A DNA stretch of 64,000 nucleotides from Pontibacter mangrovi. GTDB taxonomy: Bacteria; Bacteroidota; Bacteroidia; Cytophagales; Hymenobacteraceae. The notes beneath the pieces were generated by a model. The model saw nothing but the letters and a program-made list of their open reading frames with translations. It ran no database searches and was not told where the DNA came from. This document shows positions 1-9,260 of this stretch, piece after piece (position 1 is the stretch's first letter; the number at the start of each line of letters is the position of its first letter). Made by a program: the position numbers and the translations under genes. The stretch is from NCBI RefSeq assembly GCF_006385705.1, contig NZ_VFRQ01000007.1, positions 1 through 64,000 on the forward strand, written 5' to 3'.

Positions 1-715
1 TGCCGATGTTGACGAGCTCGCGGCCGCTGTAGCGCTCCATCAGGTAGAGGCAGGCCTCGGCCAGGTCGTCGGCAAAGAGGAACTCGCGGCGCGGGCTGCC
101 CGTGCCCCACACCGTCACGGCCGGGGCGCCGCTCTCCTTGGCCTCGTGGAACTTGCGGATGAGGGCGGGCAGCACGTGGGAGCCCGCCAGGTCGTAGTTG
201 TCGTTGTAGCCGTAGAGGTTGGTGGGCATCACGCTGATGAAGTTGCAGCCGTACTGGTCGCGGTAGGCCTCGCAGAGCTTGATGCCGGCGATCTTGGCGA
301 TGGCGTAGGGCTCGTTGGTGGGCTCCAGCGGCCCGGTCAGCAGGTACTCCTCCTTCAGGGGCTGGGGCGCCAGCTTGGGGTAGATGCAGGAGGAGCCCAG
401 GAACATGAGCTTCTCCACCTTGTGCCGGTAGGCGGCGTGGATGACGTTGGCCTCGATCATGAGGTTGTCGTAGAGGAACTCGGCGCGGAAGGTGTCGTTG
501 GCCTGGATGCCGCCCACCTTGGCGGCGGCCAGGAACACGTACTCCGGCTGCTCCTCGGCAAAGAAGCCCTCCACGGCCAGCTGGCTCTTAAGGTCCAGTT
601 CCTTTGATGTGCGGGTGATGATGTTGGCGAAGCCCGCTTGCCCGAGCTTCCGCACGATGGCAGAGCCCACCATGCCCCGGTGGCCCGCCACGTATATCTT
701 AGAGTCTTTGTGCAT
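1..715 (-). CDS. fcl: GDP-L-fucose synthase, partial (3' end outside window)
   Basis: NADPH-dependent epimerase/reductase that makes GDP-L-fucose from GDP-4-keto-6-deoxymannose in the cytoplasm, for surface polysaccharide. I translated the minus strand from the ATG at 713-715: 238 residues are present and about 70-80 are missing past base 1. Visible are the Rossmann glycine motif GHRGMVGS (residues 11-18), the catalytic-Ser segment GSSCIYP (107-113) and the Tyr/Lys pair in YAIAK (137-141), so the SDR triad is intact. It follows the wzc-like gene on the same strand with a hairpin terminator between. Base composition is odd: about 67 % G+C with nearly every third position G or C, against about 50 % in wzc. 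Family assignment is firm; recent acquisition is inference. Confidence 0.93.
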   Translation of the reverse strand, partial: MHKDSKIYVAGHRGMVGSAIVRKLGQAGFANIITRTSKELDLKSQLAVEGFFAEEQPEYVFLAAAKVGGIQANDTFRAEFLYDNLMIEANVIHAAYRHKVEKLMFLGSSCIYPKLAPQPLKEEYLLTGPLEPTNEPYAIAKIAGIKLCEAYRDQYGCNFISVMPTNLYGYNDNYDLAGSHVLPALIRKFHEAKESGAPAVTVWGTGSPRREFLFADDLAEACLYLMERYSGRELVNIG

Positions 716-740
716 ATTAAATGTTACAGAAAAGTATATA

Positions 741-772
741 AACGAAAAAGGGGAATTACCCCCTTATTCGTT
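741..772 (-). terminator. Intrinsic terminator at the 3' end of the wzc-like gene
   Basis: On the minus strand an arm reading AACGAATAAGGGG pairs with CCCCTTTTTCGTT (12 of 13 pairs, 6-nt loop) and carries a run of five T in the descending arm. The kinase stop codon (756-758) lies in the loop. The gap to the fucose synthase ATG is about 25 nt, so the two genes are probably not simply co-transcribed. Confidence 0.6.
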
Positions 773-3134
773 TCCACCATGACTTTGTTTCGTTGTCTTC
801 GGCATAATAGCCGTATCCGTAGCCGTACCCATAGCCATACCCGTAGTTTAACTTCTTATAGTCTACATCATTAAACAGCACGGCTGTGTTACGAATTTTG
901 CCGGATTCAACCTGCAGCTGCAGGTTTTTCATGAAATCGCGGATAGTATAATCCTGACGCACCATAAACACGTTCGCATCTGAGATCTGCATCAGTTCCA
1001 GGCCATCCGAAAGAATCCCTACCGGAGGTGTATCCATGATAATGTAGTCATACTTGCTTTTGAGCTCGCCTACCAGTTCATTCATTCTGCCGCTTAACAG
1101 TAGCTCTGAAGGGTTTGGCGGTATATCGCCAGAAGGCAGCACGTGCAGGTTCTCCTGAATAGTTGGATAGATCACTTCCTCCAAAGAAACATGACCCGCC
1201 AGAAAATTGCTCAGACCCGAGCTTTTGCTAACACCTAAATCTGTGTTGTTGTTGGGCTTGCGCATGTCGGCGTTTACCAGCAGCGTACGCTCCCCAGAGA
1301 TGGAGATGATATAAGCCAGGTTCTTGGCAGAGAACGTCTTGCCCTCGCCACTTATGGAGGAGGTGATGACAATGATCTTCCCTCCGTTGGCCCCCGTGTC
1401 ATTTACCCCAGTCATGTAGCGCAAGTTAGAGCGCACTGTCCGGAAGGCCTCCGCCAAGGCTGATTTCGGGCTTAAGTTAGCCAGCAGGTTATCATCTTTC
1501 TTGTTATGTCCCACAAGCCCAAGCAGCGGCAACTCAGTAAATTTCGCGATGTCCTCTACGGTATGGATCTTGTTATTCATCAACTCTTTGATGAAAATAA
1601 AGGCAAACGGAAGTCCCAAGCCAATTGCCAAGGCAATACCGTAGTTTCGGAGTGGCAGCGGCGCGGTTTGCTTGTTGATGGAGGCTTCTTTAAGGATGGT
1701 GACATCAGAGGTGTTGGCCGCTTTGGAAATGCCGGCCTCGGCCCGTTTCTCCATCAAAAACACATACAGGTTTTCGCTCAGGCTATAGAGGCGTTGGATG
1801 TTGATCAGCTGCCTTTCAGAGGAAGGCAGTTTCTGCATCTCCGCCGCCGCCGCCTGGATTCGCTTGTTCAGGTTATTCAGCGCTATCTGGTTTGCATCTT
1901 CAAGGCTTTTTAGGTTCTCCAGCAATGAGGCGCGTACTTCATTCAACTGCTGCTTTTTGAGCATGATGGTTGGATTCTGCTGCCCTTGGTTCGACGAAGC
2001 CACGCTAAGCTCGGTCTGCAAGGTAACTAACTGGGAAACCAGCGCATTTAAAACCGGGTCGCCTATACCCAACGTAGCTGGCGCCTGTATCTGCTCATTG
2101 GGATTCTCTTTGCTCAAATAGCTGGAGAGATAGTCGTAGTAGCGGGAATTCATCAGCAGCTCTGCCTTTTGCTGCTCCAGCGTCTGCAACTCGCCTGCTA
2201 CCTTAGCCCCTGCAGCACTCAGGTCCATGGCTGCATTTCGCTTTTTAAACTCCTCTAGCCTTGTTTCGATAAAGTAGAGGGAGTCGCTGATCTGCTGAAG
2301 CTGCTGATCGATGAAACTAAGCGTACCGGTGGCCTTGGCATTCTTGATATCGAGGTTGTTCTGCCGGTACGTTTCCATGTGAGCGTTCAGGTAGTCGATG
2401 TCTTTCTTCGGGGTTGTGCCGCTTACCGTCAGCACAAGGGCCGAAGCATCACTGCCGTAAGGCGCAACCGAGAGATTAGACGCATACCTCTTTGCCAAGT
2501 CATCCAGATCATTCACCTGGAACAGTACCTCATTGCCGGCAAATGGCTCAGGCCGAAGCAAATCGATCGTGAACGCGAAACCATCAACTAAGTAGGATTG
2601 CCCAAACTTGAAGCTTTGGTCTGCCAACTTACTGTTCCAGCGCTGGTTCTCAGTAGATAAGGTATAGGAATTCTCATCCTCCAGGCTTACTTTAAACGGA
2701 ACACCGTAAGGTATGGCTGCGGCAGTAGTGGAGTCAAAAGTGACATGGATAGGCGCTTCGCTTTTATAGGCTTCGAGCAGGAGGACGTTGCCCTGGATAT
2801 AGTAGCTGACCCGAAAATCCAGCTTTTCCAGCGTTTCCTTGGCGAGCAGTTTAGTTTTCAGGAGAATAGACTCGTTGGTGAGCCCCTGCGTTCCTTTGTA
2901 AAGCTCTGTGCCGTAGAGCAGGGCCGCCGCATTGGCGTTCTGGCCAGCATCTCCGGATATCATCACAGAGGAGGTTACCTCATACTCAGGCACAGTGTAC
3001 CTGTTTACCAGGTAAGCGGCCAGCAAGGCCAAGACGGCACCCAAAACGAACAGGTACCATTTGGATATGGCTGAATTTAAAAGCGCCTTAAAATCTATAA
3101 AGCTGTTTTCTTCAGGATTGAATGTTGATTCCAA
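756..3134 (-). CDS. wzc: Wzc-like polysaccharide co-polymerase / BY-kinase
   Basis: Inner-membrane tyrosine autokinase that controls polymer length and export of exopolysaccharide together with the Wza-like channel. 792 residues: first membrane segment ~26-43, large periplasmic region with coiled coils (~260-440), second membrane segment ~498-518, then a cytoplasmic BY-kinase domain with Walker A SISGEGKT (593-600), Walker A' [10 protein letters not shown] (~618-627) and Walker [11 protein letters not shown] (~696-705). The C-terminal tyrosine cluster is six Tyr-Gly units at ~764-776, where such kinases autophosphorylate. It starts 7 nt after the Wza-like gene, so the two are co-transcribed. 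A fused Wzz-kinase is the usual form in Gram-negatives. The gene name follows function, not orthology. Confidence 0.93.
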   Translation of the reverse strand: MESTFNPEENSFIDFKALLNSAISKWYLFVLGAVLALLAAYLVNRYTVPEYEVTSSVMISGDAGQNANAAALLYGTELYKGTQGLTNESILLKTKLLAKETLEKLDFRVSYYIQGNVLLLEAYKSEAPIHVTFDSTTAAAIPYGVPFKVSLEDENSYTLSTENQRWNSKLADQSFKFGQSYLVDGFAFTIDLLRPEPFAGNEVLFQVNDLDDLAKRYASNLSVAPYGSDASALVLTVSGTTPKKDIDYLNAHMETYRQNNLDIKNAKATGTLSFIDQQLQQISDSLYFIETRLEEFKKRNAAMDLSAAGAKVAGELQTLEQQKAELLMNSRYYDYLSSYLSKENPNEQIQAPATLGIGDPVLNALVSQLVTLQTELSVASSNQGQQNPTIMLKKQQLNEVRASLLENLKSLEDANQIALNNLNKRIQAAAAEMQKLPSSERQLINIQRLYSLSENLYVFLMEKRAEAGISKAANTSDVTILKEASINKQTAPLPLRNYGIALAIGLGLPFAFIFIKELMNNKIHTVEDIAKFTELPLLGLVGHNKKDDNLLANLSPKSALAEAFRTVRSNLRYMTGVNDTGANGGKIIVITSSISGEGKTFSAKNLAYIISISGERTLLVNADMRKPNNNTDLGVSKSSGLSNFLAGHVSLEEVIYPTIQENLHVLPSGDIPPNPSELLLSGRMNELVGELKSKYDYIIMDTPPVGILSDGLELMQISDANVFMVRQDYTIRDFMKNLQLQVESGKIRNTAVLFNDVDYKKLNYGYGYGYGYGYGYYAEDNETKSWWKRIRG

Positions 3135-3141
3135 CTTATAC

Positions 3142-3924
3142 TTATCTTGAAAGTCTATCGATTAGGAGAACAACTGAGGCTAAAATGCCAAAGCCGAGGG
3201 AGAAGGTGCCCAACACGTTCTCACGGAAAAATTTAGCTGGCAGCGGGTCTACCACGATCATATCGTCTGGCTGCAGGTAAAAATTGTTTTTGGCAATCGT
3301 TTCCTCATCCAGCAGACTAAAGGCATATACCTTTGCCTGGCCCCCTTCGTAGCGGATGAGCTTAATTTTACCGCGATTCGCGTAGCTGTTCAATCCGCCG
3401 GCTGTCGCGATGGCCTCCATCACATTGATATTATCCTGGTAGGTAGTGAACTGCCCCTGACGGCCAACTTCCCCAACGATGGTGTAGCGGAAGGTGAGCA
3501 GGCGCAGGTTGACGGTGGGGTTTGCCAGGAAAGGCTTTAAAGCCTCCGTTACGGCTGCGCGTGCCTCTGGCATCGTTAAGCCGAGCAGCTGAATTTTACC
3601 CACCACAGGTAGCAGGATATTTCCGTCATCTTCTATGGTATAGCCGCTCAGCACCGGGTCATCCGAACCCGAAACGACTGCGGGGGTATTCAGAAAGTTA
3701 TACTCTGTGGGAGTGGTGGTCTGCACTTTAAGCGAAAGCACATCACCGGGCCGTAATGTATAAACTGGCTTATGCAGCTCAAACGTCTTAATAAGTTCGT
3801 CAGCCTTTCCTTGATTCTCAACATCGGGTTTCTCCTGAAGCAGGAGAAGCTTTTTCTGGGGCACGCAGGAGGCAAAAACAACCATCCCAAGTATAAACCA
3901 CCATGCAATAAAGGTTTTGCGCAT
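3142..3924 (-). CDS. Wza-like polysaccharide export lipoprotein
   Basis: Outer-membrane polysaccharide export protein of the Wza/OPX family, partner of the downstream kinase. I choose the ATG at 3924, giving 260 residues, because it opens directly on a lipoprotein signal peptide (MRKTFIAWWFILGMVVFAS then Cys). An in-frame upstream start at 3978 would put 18 charged residues before it. After the lipid Cys come a Poly_export domain (YTLRPGDVLSLKVQ) and an SLBB domain (YTIVGEVGRQGQFTTY). A hydrophobic C-terminal helix (LGTFSLGFGILASVVLLI) matches OPX proteins with a C-terminal membrane anchor. The gene sits between the outer-membrane barrel gene and wzc in one minus-strand operon. Confidence 0.9.
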   Translation of the reverse strand: MRKTFIAWWFILGMVVFASCVPQKKLLLLQEKPDVENQGKADELIKTFELHKPVYTLRPGDVLSLKVQTTTPTEYNFLNTPAVVSGSDDPVLSGYTIEDDGNILLPVVGKIQLLGLTMPEARAAVTEALKPFLANPTVNLRLLTFRYTIVGEVGRQGQFTTYQDNINVMEAIATAGGLNSYANRGKIKLIRYEGGQAKVYAFSLLDEETIAKNNFYLQPDDMIVVDPLPAKFFRENVLGTFSLGFGILASVVLLIDRLSR

Positions 3925-4059
3925 CAGCGTTAATATCTTTTTACCTAAAGGTAACGAATGGTGAGTATGATTCACCAACCTACACTACTTGAAAAGGTAA
4001 AATTATGAAATTATCTCTCGTTTCAGCATTTTCAGCCTCAATTATATTTAAAGCAGCCT

Positions 4060-4929
4060 TCAGAATTGCACCTGCACCCCGTTTGAGATGGCGTACACAA
4101 AACGCGTCACCGGCACAATCGGCTTGTCCTCGAAAGTGCAGCTAAAGCCCGTTCTGATTGAAAACCACTTGTATATTTTTACCTGTAACGACACATCGCC
4201 GCTTATTCTGTTCCTAAAAGAGTCGATGCGTTTATCGTAACCAACCTGGTAATAGGCAATTCCTTCTGCGCCTACGTTTTCGTTAATGGTGGCTTTCCCG
4301 CTTACATAGTTTGTAAGTTTTACAAGATTAGAGGCAATCAGTTGGTTGTCCTCCTCCGGGTTAGACCACTCTTCGTGTTCGTGCATTAAGCCACTGCCAA
4401 GGTAAACGCCGCTCGCCTCTCTTTTTAACAAGCGGTACCGCAAGCCTGCCCCGGCAAGCGTGCGCAGCTCCAGTCCCCTTGCCTTATCTGCCTGCACCTG
4501 CGAAAAAGCCTCATAAGACAGCCTTCTGGCCCGGAAAAAGTTTACCCGCACATGCGAGTAACCTGTGCTTGCCACCGTGTTCCGCAGTTCTTTGGAGTCG
4601 TAGTTGACCAACAGGTAATTGTAATAGTTCAGCAACAGGTAACTGTGCAGTTTCGAAACATAAGCCACATTTCCATCAAACGTAAGTTGCAGGTAATTAT
4701 TGGGATTGTCTTTGCCGGCGTTACGGTTAAACATGGAGAAGCTAAGGCCGGCCTTGCCCGTAAAGTAGTTGGCAGAATCCTGCTCCACCCGCGCGCGCTC
4801 AATGTTTAAGATCTGGCCCTGCACGCGACCAGGAAGTATAAACAGCAACAGCAAGGCCGCCATGCTTACTAAAGTCAACCGACGGGATATATGGGAAATT
4901 AATCTGTGGTAGCGGAGACGATCAGGCAT
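4060..4929 (-). CDS. DUF481-like outer-membrane beta-barrel protein
   Basis: 289 residues with an N-terminal export signal (the hydrophobic AALLLLFILPGRVQGQ stretch; a start at the internal Met ~23 is possible). The body is built of alternating amphipathic strands rich in Tyr, Asn and Arg and ends in a C-terminal Phe (GVQVQF), as outer-membrane barrels do. Strand spacing resembles the DUF481/YdiY family. It is the first gene of the minus-strand polysaccharide cluster, 135 nt upstream of the Wza-like lipoprotein, so a role in the cell surface is likely but unproven. No enzyme motif is visible. Confidence 0.6.
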   Translation of the reverse strand: MPDRLRYHRLISHISRRLTLVSMAALLLLFILPGRVQGQILNIERARVEQDSANYFTGKAGLSFSMFNRNAGKDNPNNYLQLTFDGNVAYVSKLHSYLLLNYYNYLLVNYDSKELRNTVASTGYSHVRVNFFRARRLSYEAFSQVQADKARGLELRTLAGAGLRYRLLKREASGVYLGSGLMHEHEEWSNPEEDNQLIASNLVKLTNYVSGKATINENVGAEGIAYYQVGYDKRIDSFRNRISGDVSLQVKIYKWFSIRTGFSCTFEDKPIVPVTRFVYAISNGVQVQF

Positions 4930-5083
4930 AGATTTGCGTCAAATTCTTAAACATTTCCTCAAGTCTAACGGATATTAATCAGAGGAGCAAGTGGACTTTG
5001 AATGAAAGGAACACGATCAGGCTGCTTTTACCGGCTGGTAAACCTGCTCTTCGGCTGAAGCATGTAATTTATACTTGGATGAT

Positions 5084-5554
5084 ATGGCAAGAAGTTCTGT
5101 GAAGTTGATACGCGCAATTCGCGAAACGGCCCGGCGCATACAACGGGGTGACAAGTATGCATGGGGACACATGGGTAGCTGCAACTGCGGCCACCTGGCC
5201 CAAACCATAACCGGGTACAGCAAAGGCAAAATACACGGGGCTGCCATGTGGCGCTACGGCGACTGGCGCGAGCAGCTGCGCGATTACTGCCCCCAGAGCG
5301 GCCTGCCGCTTGATGAGATGATTGACCAGATGCTGGAGCTCGGCCTCACCCGCGAAGAACTCTCCCACCTCGAAATGCTTACGCTGCCAGCGGTTGTTGA
5401 GCACCTGCCGGCTGATAGACAGCATTTAAAGCACAACGTGCGGGAGGATGTGGTGCTGTACCTTCATACCTGGGCAGACCTTCTGGAAGAAGCCTTGCCC
5501 ACCAAGGTTGCCACCCCGAAGTTGCAGGTTCCGGCCCACCTGGAACTAGTATAG
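5084..5554 (+). CDS. Conserved protein of unknown function (CNCGH motif)
   Basis: 156 residues from the ATG at 5084; an in-frame TTG at 5075 would add three residues and is less likely. I recall similar proteins in related Bacteroidota but no function. Visible: a basic N-terminus (KLIRAIRETARRIQRG), a compact motif WGHMGSCNCGHLAQTI with two Cys and two His that could bind a metal, a YGDWREQLRDYC segment with a third Cys, and an acidic helical C-terminal half. No signal peptide or membrane segment. It is divergent from the exopolysaccharide operon and 67 nt before the HD hydrolase. TATACTT at 5070 lies just upstream of the start. Confidence 0.7.
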   Translation: MARSSVKLIRAIRETARRIQRGDKYAWGHMGSCNCGHLAQTITGYSKGKIHGAAMWRYGDWREQLRDYCPQSGLPLDEMIDQMLELGLTREELSHLEMLTLPAVVEHLPADRQHLKHNVREDVVLYLHTWADLLEEALPTKVATPKLQVPAHLELV

Positions 5555-5621
5555 CTTGTCGCGAAGGCCGCAACTACAAAAAAAGGTTTTGCTTCTGGGC
5601 CAGAAATCCTAACTTTTGGCC

Positions 5622-6275
5622 ATGTATAGCACAGAAACAATAGAAAAGGCCGCTGCTTACGTGCGTGCACTTTTGTCCGGGGAGGGCTCCGGTCATGATT
5701 GGTGGCACATCCTACGGGTATGGAACAATGCCAAGCATATAGCTCGGCAAGAAGAAGCTGACCTGTACGTAGTAGAATTAGCCGCTTTGCTGCACGACAT
5801 CGGCGACCACAAATTTCATAACGGCGACGAAACCGTAGGGCCGCGCATGGCACGCGAATGGATGGAGCAGCACCAGGTGGAGCCGGACACCATTGTGCAT
5901 GTCTGCCGCATCATTGCCGAACTGTCTTTTAAGGGCGCCGGCACCTCCTCCGCTATGCCTACCCTGGAGGGGCAGGTGGTGCAGGACGCGGACCGGCTGG
6001 ATGCCATCGGCGCCATTGGCATTGCCCGCACTTTTGCCTACGGCGGCCACAAGGGCCGGGAAATATATAACCCCGACATTCAGCCAATCATGCACGAATC
6101 GTTTCAGGCGTACAAGACCAGTGCTGCGCCAACCATCAATCATTTTTACGAGAAGCTCCTGTTGCTAAAAGACCGCATGCACACCAAAACAGCCAAAGCC
6201 ATAGCCGATCAGCGGCACCAGTACATGGAGGGCTTCCTGTCCCAGTTTTACGCCGAGTGGAACGGAGAAATTTAA
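5622..6275 (+). CDS. HD-domain metal-dependent phosphohydrolase
   Basis: 217 residues from the ATG at 5622 (a TTG six bases upstream is in frame). HD superfamily: GHDWWHILRVWNNAKHIA supplies the first His, LAALLHDIGDHKF the His-Asp pair, and a later VQDADRLDAIGAIGIAR the final Asp, so the metal ligands are complete. It resembles the YedJ/YpgQ group, small cytosolic phosphohydrolases some of which act on nucleotides. The substrate cannot be read from sequence. Same strand as the unknown gene before it and the antiporter after it, with an 90-nt gap to the latter that contains TATACTT (6343). Confidence 0.85.
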   Translation: MYSTETIEKAAAYVRALLSGEGSGHDWWHILRVWNNAKHIARQEEADLYVVELAALLHDIGDHKFHNGDETVGPRMAREWMEQHQVEPDTIVHVCRIIAELSFKGAGTSSAMPTLEGQVVQDADRLDAIGAIGIARTFAYGGHKGREIYNPDIQPIMHESFQAYKTSAAPTINHFYEKLLLLKDRMHTKTAKAIADQRHQYMEGFLSQFYAEWNGEI

Positions 6276-6365
6276 TTTTGGCAACAGCTCCGTTAATTGC
6301 GTAGGTAAGAAGCATCCTGGCTTTGGAATAAAAGCTACTGTTTATACTTGTATTTTCCCTGATAT

Positions 6366-8357
6366 ATGGAGATTCCCTTACTCTCAGATATAGTTATTAT
6401 TCTTGGGCTGGCCGTGGTCGTTATCCTGGTGTTCCAGCGGTTTAAACTGCCCACCATACTTGGTTTCCTGGCTACCGGCGTTATTGCTGGTCCCCATGGC
6501 CTGAGCCTGGTGCATGGCTCCCACGACATTGAGATTCTGGCGGAGATCGGCGTGATTCTGCTGCTTTTTATCATCGGCATGGAGTTCTCGCTAAAACAGC
6601 TGGCCCTGATAAAGCGCACGGTGCTCCTGGGAGGCACCACCCAGGTAATGGTTACCATTGGCATGGTGGCACTGGTGATGGTGCTCTTAAAATTTACCTG
6701 GAGCGAGGCCGTGTTCATGGGGTTCTTAATTGCCCTGAGCAGCACAGCCATCGTGCTGAAGCTGCTGCAGGACCGCGGTGAGATAAACAGCCCGCAAGGG
6801 CGTGTGGTACTGGGGATCCTTATTTTTCAGGACATTATTGTTGTTCCCATGATGCTCCTGGCACCGCTAATGGCCGGAGGCACAGAGAATATTGCCATAG
6901 CGCTTTTGCTGATGCTGCTGAAGGGGGCCTTCGTGATTCTGTTTGTGTTGATCAGTGCCCGCTACCTGGTGCCGCGCCTCCTCTACCAGGTGGCGGAAAC
7001 CAAGAGCAAAGAGCTGTTTATACTTAGCGTGGTGGTGATTTGCTTTGCCGTAGCATGGCTTACCTCTAGTCTGGGGCTATCGCTGGCGCTAGGTGCTTTT
7101 ATGGCAGGCTTGATTATTTCGGAGTCAGAGTATAGCCATCAGGCCACCAGCAACATCCTCCCCTTCCGGGAGATATTTACCAGTTTCTTTTTTGTGTCGA
7201 TAGGCATGCTGCTTGATTTTGGCTTTCTGCTGCAACACCTGCCCGTTATTTTATTTTTCACGCTCCTGGCTTTCCTGCTCAAGGGCATCGTGGCCACGCT
7301 GGCTGCCCGCATGCTGCAATACCCGCTGCGAGTCTCGCTGTTGGTGGGCCTGTCCATTTTCCAGGTAGGTGAGTTTGCCTTCATACTTTCCAAGACTGGC
7401 ATCGAATACGAACTGCTATCCCCGGAAACCTATCAGTACTTTCTGTCTGTCTCGCTGCTTACCATGGCCATTACGCCCTTTGTCATGGGCTCTTACCGCA
7501 AGCTGGCCGACCTTATCGCCTCTCCCTTTTCCTCTAAAGAAGAAGCGATGCCATTTGCCGCGCAGCAGCAGGACGCCCACCACGATTTGCCTGAGCTGGA
7601 CGACCATATCGTGATCATTGGGTATGGCATAAACGGAAGAAATGTGGCTAAAGCGGCTCGCCATGCCCATATCCCTTATGTTATCGTAGAGCTAAACGCC
7701 GTAACGGTAAAAGAGGAGAAAAAGAAGGGCGAACCCATTGTGTACGGCGATGCGGTGCACCCAATGATCCTGACACACATCAATATACACAAGGCACGGG
7801 TAGTCGTTATTGCCATTTCAGATCCGGAGGCCACGAAGCGCATCATCTCCACTATTCGGGAGCTGTCGGACAAGGTACATATTATTGTGCGCACGCGTTT
7901 TGTGCAGGAAATGGAGGACAACTACCGCATTGGGGCCGATGAAGTAATACCAGAAGAGTTTGAAACGAGCATCGAGATTTTTACGCGTACCCTAAACAAG
8001 TACCTCATGCCACGGGACGAGATTGAAGCGTTCACGCAGAAGATCAGATCAGATAATTACGAGATGCTCCGCAGCCTGACCGCTACCCATGCCGATGTGG
8101 CGAGCCTGGGGGCAGAGTTGCCAGACATAGAAGTGGCGAGCCTTCGTGTGTATACCAAAGACCCAGTCTTGGTGGGTGTGCCGTTATTAAAGACAAATAT
8201 CCGCAGCCACTATAACATCACGGTAGTGGCTATTAAACGACAAAATGAAACGATCCTGAACATTAACGCAGACACGCAACTGCAGCGCGGCGACCTACTG
8301 TATGTGGTAGGAAAGCCCACAGATGTGATGCGCTTCAGTAATTACATTAAAGAGTAA
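6366..8357 (+). CDS. CPA2/Kef-type cation:proton antiporter with RCK domains
   Basis: 663-residue inner-membrane antiporter, K+ or Na+ against H+. About 12 hydrophobic segments fill residues 5-385. The family signature LGLSLALGAFMAGLIISESE includes the conserved acidic positions, with a second in FQDIIVVPMMLLA. After a linker, a TrkA-N (RCK_N) nucleotide-binding domain starts at DHIVIIGYGINGRN with the GxGxxG pattern, followed by a TrkA-C domain (~580-660, EVASLRVYTKDPVLVGVPL). This is the usual full-length KefB/KefC-like arrangement; the cation is not predictable. Nothing suggests co-transcription downstream, since the next gene is convergent and a palindrome separates them. Confidence 0.9.
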   Translation: MEIPLLSDIVIILGLAVVVILVFQRFKLPTILGFLATGVIAGPHGLSLVHGSHDIEILAEIGVILLLFIIGMEFSLKQLALIKRTVLLGGTTQVMVTIGMVALVMVLLKFTWSEAVFMGFLIALSSTAIVLKLLQDRGEINSPQGRVVLGILIFQDIIVVPMMLLAPLMAGGTENIAIALLLMLLKGAFVILFVLISARYLVPRLLYQVAETKSKELFILSVVVICFAVAWLTSSLGLSLALGAFMAGLIISESEYSHQATSNILPFREIFTSFFFVSIGMLLDFGFLLQHLPVILFFTLLAFLLKGIVATLAARMLQYPLRVSLLVGLSIFQVGEFAFILSKTGIEYELLSPETYQYFLSVSLLTMAITPFVMGSYRKLADLIASPFSSKEEAMPFAAQQQDAHHDLPELDDHIVIIGYGINGRNVAKAARHAHIPYVIVELNAVTVKEEKKKGEPIVYGDAVHPMILTHINIHKARVVVIAISDPEATKRIISTIRELSDKVHIIVRTRFVQEMEDNYRIGADEVIPEEFETSIEIFTRTLNKYLMPRDEIEAFTQKIRSDNYEMLRSLTATHADVASLGAELPDIEVASLRVYTKDPVLVGVPLLKTNIRSHYNITVVAIKRQNETILNINADTQLQRGDLLYVVGKPTDVMRFSNYIKE

Positions 8358-8367
8358 CACAGTTGAA

Positions 8368-8389
8368 TTTATACTTAGTTAAGTATAAA
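8368..8389. terminator. Palindrome between convergent genes made of two inverted AAGTATA copies
   Basis: Arms TTTATACTTA (8368-8377) and TAAGTATAAA (8380-8389) are perfect inverted copies around GT. It sits between the antiporter stop (8357) and the DUF4136 stop (8391). It is A+T-rich, so a weak terminator at best, and it consists entirely of an inverted pair of the window's over-represented heptamer. Confidence 0.5.
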
Positions 8390-8390
8390 A

Positions 8391-8975
8391 CTACAGCTGC
8401 TCCAGCACCTCCTCTACCCTTTTCTCAACAGCTCCGCTGCCAGCGCCCGGGCTTAGCGCTCCTTCAGCCCACCCGCGCCACAGCAACATGTTAGACCTGG
8501 GGTTGATCAGGTCGATGATAAGAGTGCCTTCCTTAAACAAGTCCACGCTGCGGTAACCGGGCATATCCGCCTGGCCATAGTCATAGCGGTAGCCAGTCAT
8601 GTAGGCATAACTATAGCCAAAGCCTTCGGAAAAGTTTTCTGGCTTGTCTTTCTCCTTCGGCACCGACACGCTCACATCGTAAGCCACCAGCACATCAGGG
8701 TTTTGCGCCACCTTGGTATACCCTTGCGCCTGCATTTGCTGCTCCACAGCTTTTACAAGGCTCTTATGCAAAGATGCTTTGTATCCGTTTATGTACTCCG
8801 GCTGCCCCTGCGGCTCTGACTGATACCAGGCATAGGTTGTAGCCTGCCGGAGGCTGGTGGCGTAAGGCGCTTTAATGGATTTTGCCCCCAACGAGGCAGA
8901 AGTGGTAACGCAAGCGGGCAAGGCCATCATGGCCGACAAGAAGCCTGTAAGCAGAAGTGCAGGTATTTTTTTCAT
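8391..8975 (-). CDS. DUF4136 lipoprotein
   Basis: 194-residue exported lipoprotein: signal MKKIPALLLTGFLSAMMALP then Cys in a lipobox (ALPAC). The DUF4136 pattern follows: a TYAWY-like start of the domain, a PDVLVAYDVSVSV strand, and the C-terminal GTLIIDLINPRSNMLLWRGW block. The family is common in Bacteroidota and Gammaproteobacteria envelopes and its function is not established. The gene is a single unit between convergent and divergent neighbours. Confidence 0.85.
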   Translation of the reverse strand: MKKIPALLLTGFLSAMMALPACVTTSASLGAKSIKAPYATSLRQATTYAWYQSEPQGQPEYINGYKASLHKSLVKAVEQQMQAQGYTKVAQNPDVLVAYDVSVSVPKEKDKPENFSEGFGYSYAYMTGYRYDYGQADMPGYRSVDLFKEGTLIIDLINPRSNMLLWRGWAEGALSPGAGSGAVEKRVEEVLEQL

Positions 8976-9260
8976 CGTTCAAGTCCGTCTAGTCATGCAA
9001 ATTTGAGGCAGTGCATTAAGGTGCTGTGCAAAGATACAACAAAGTATAGCCAAAACCACCGGCCCGCATTATGCTACTGTTACCCCAATACCGCACAACA
9101 GGTTTACCTGTAACCGCAACTTATACTACTATGGACGCCCCTCCTTCTGCAGCCCCCGACAACAAGAGGTCCACTATGCCTAAGGCAGAGGCAGCAACCC
9201 AGGCTGTACAATTAACGTGTATGTCAAAATCAAACGTATGCATTAAAAACCTGAAATTAC

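Noticed and set aside
146..607. 153-codon plus-strand frame over the fucose synthase gene
   Set aside because: Low-complexity Val/Gly/Glu composition typical of the antisense of a G+C-rich gene; the minus strand encodes an intact GDP-L-fucose synthase.
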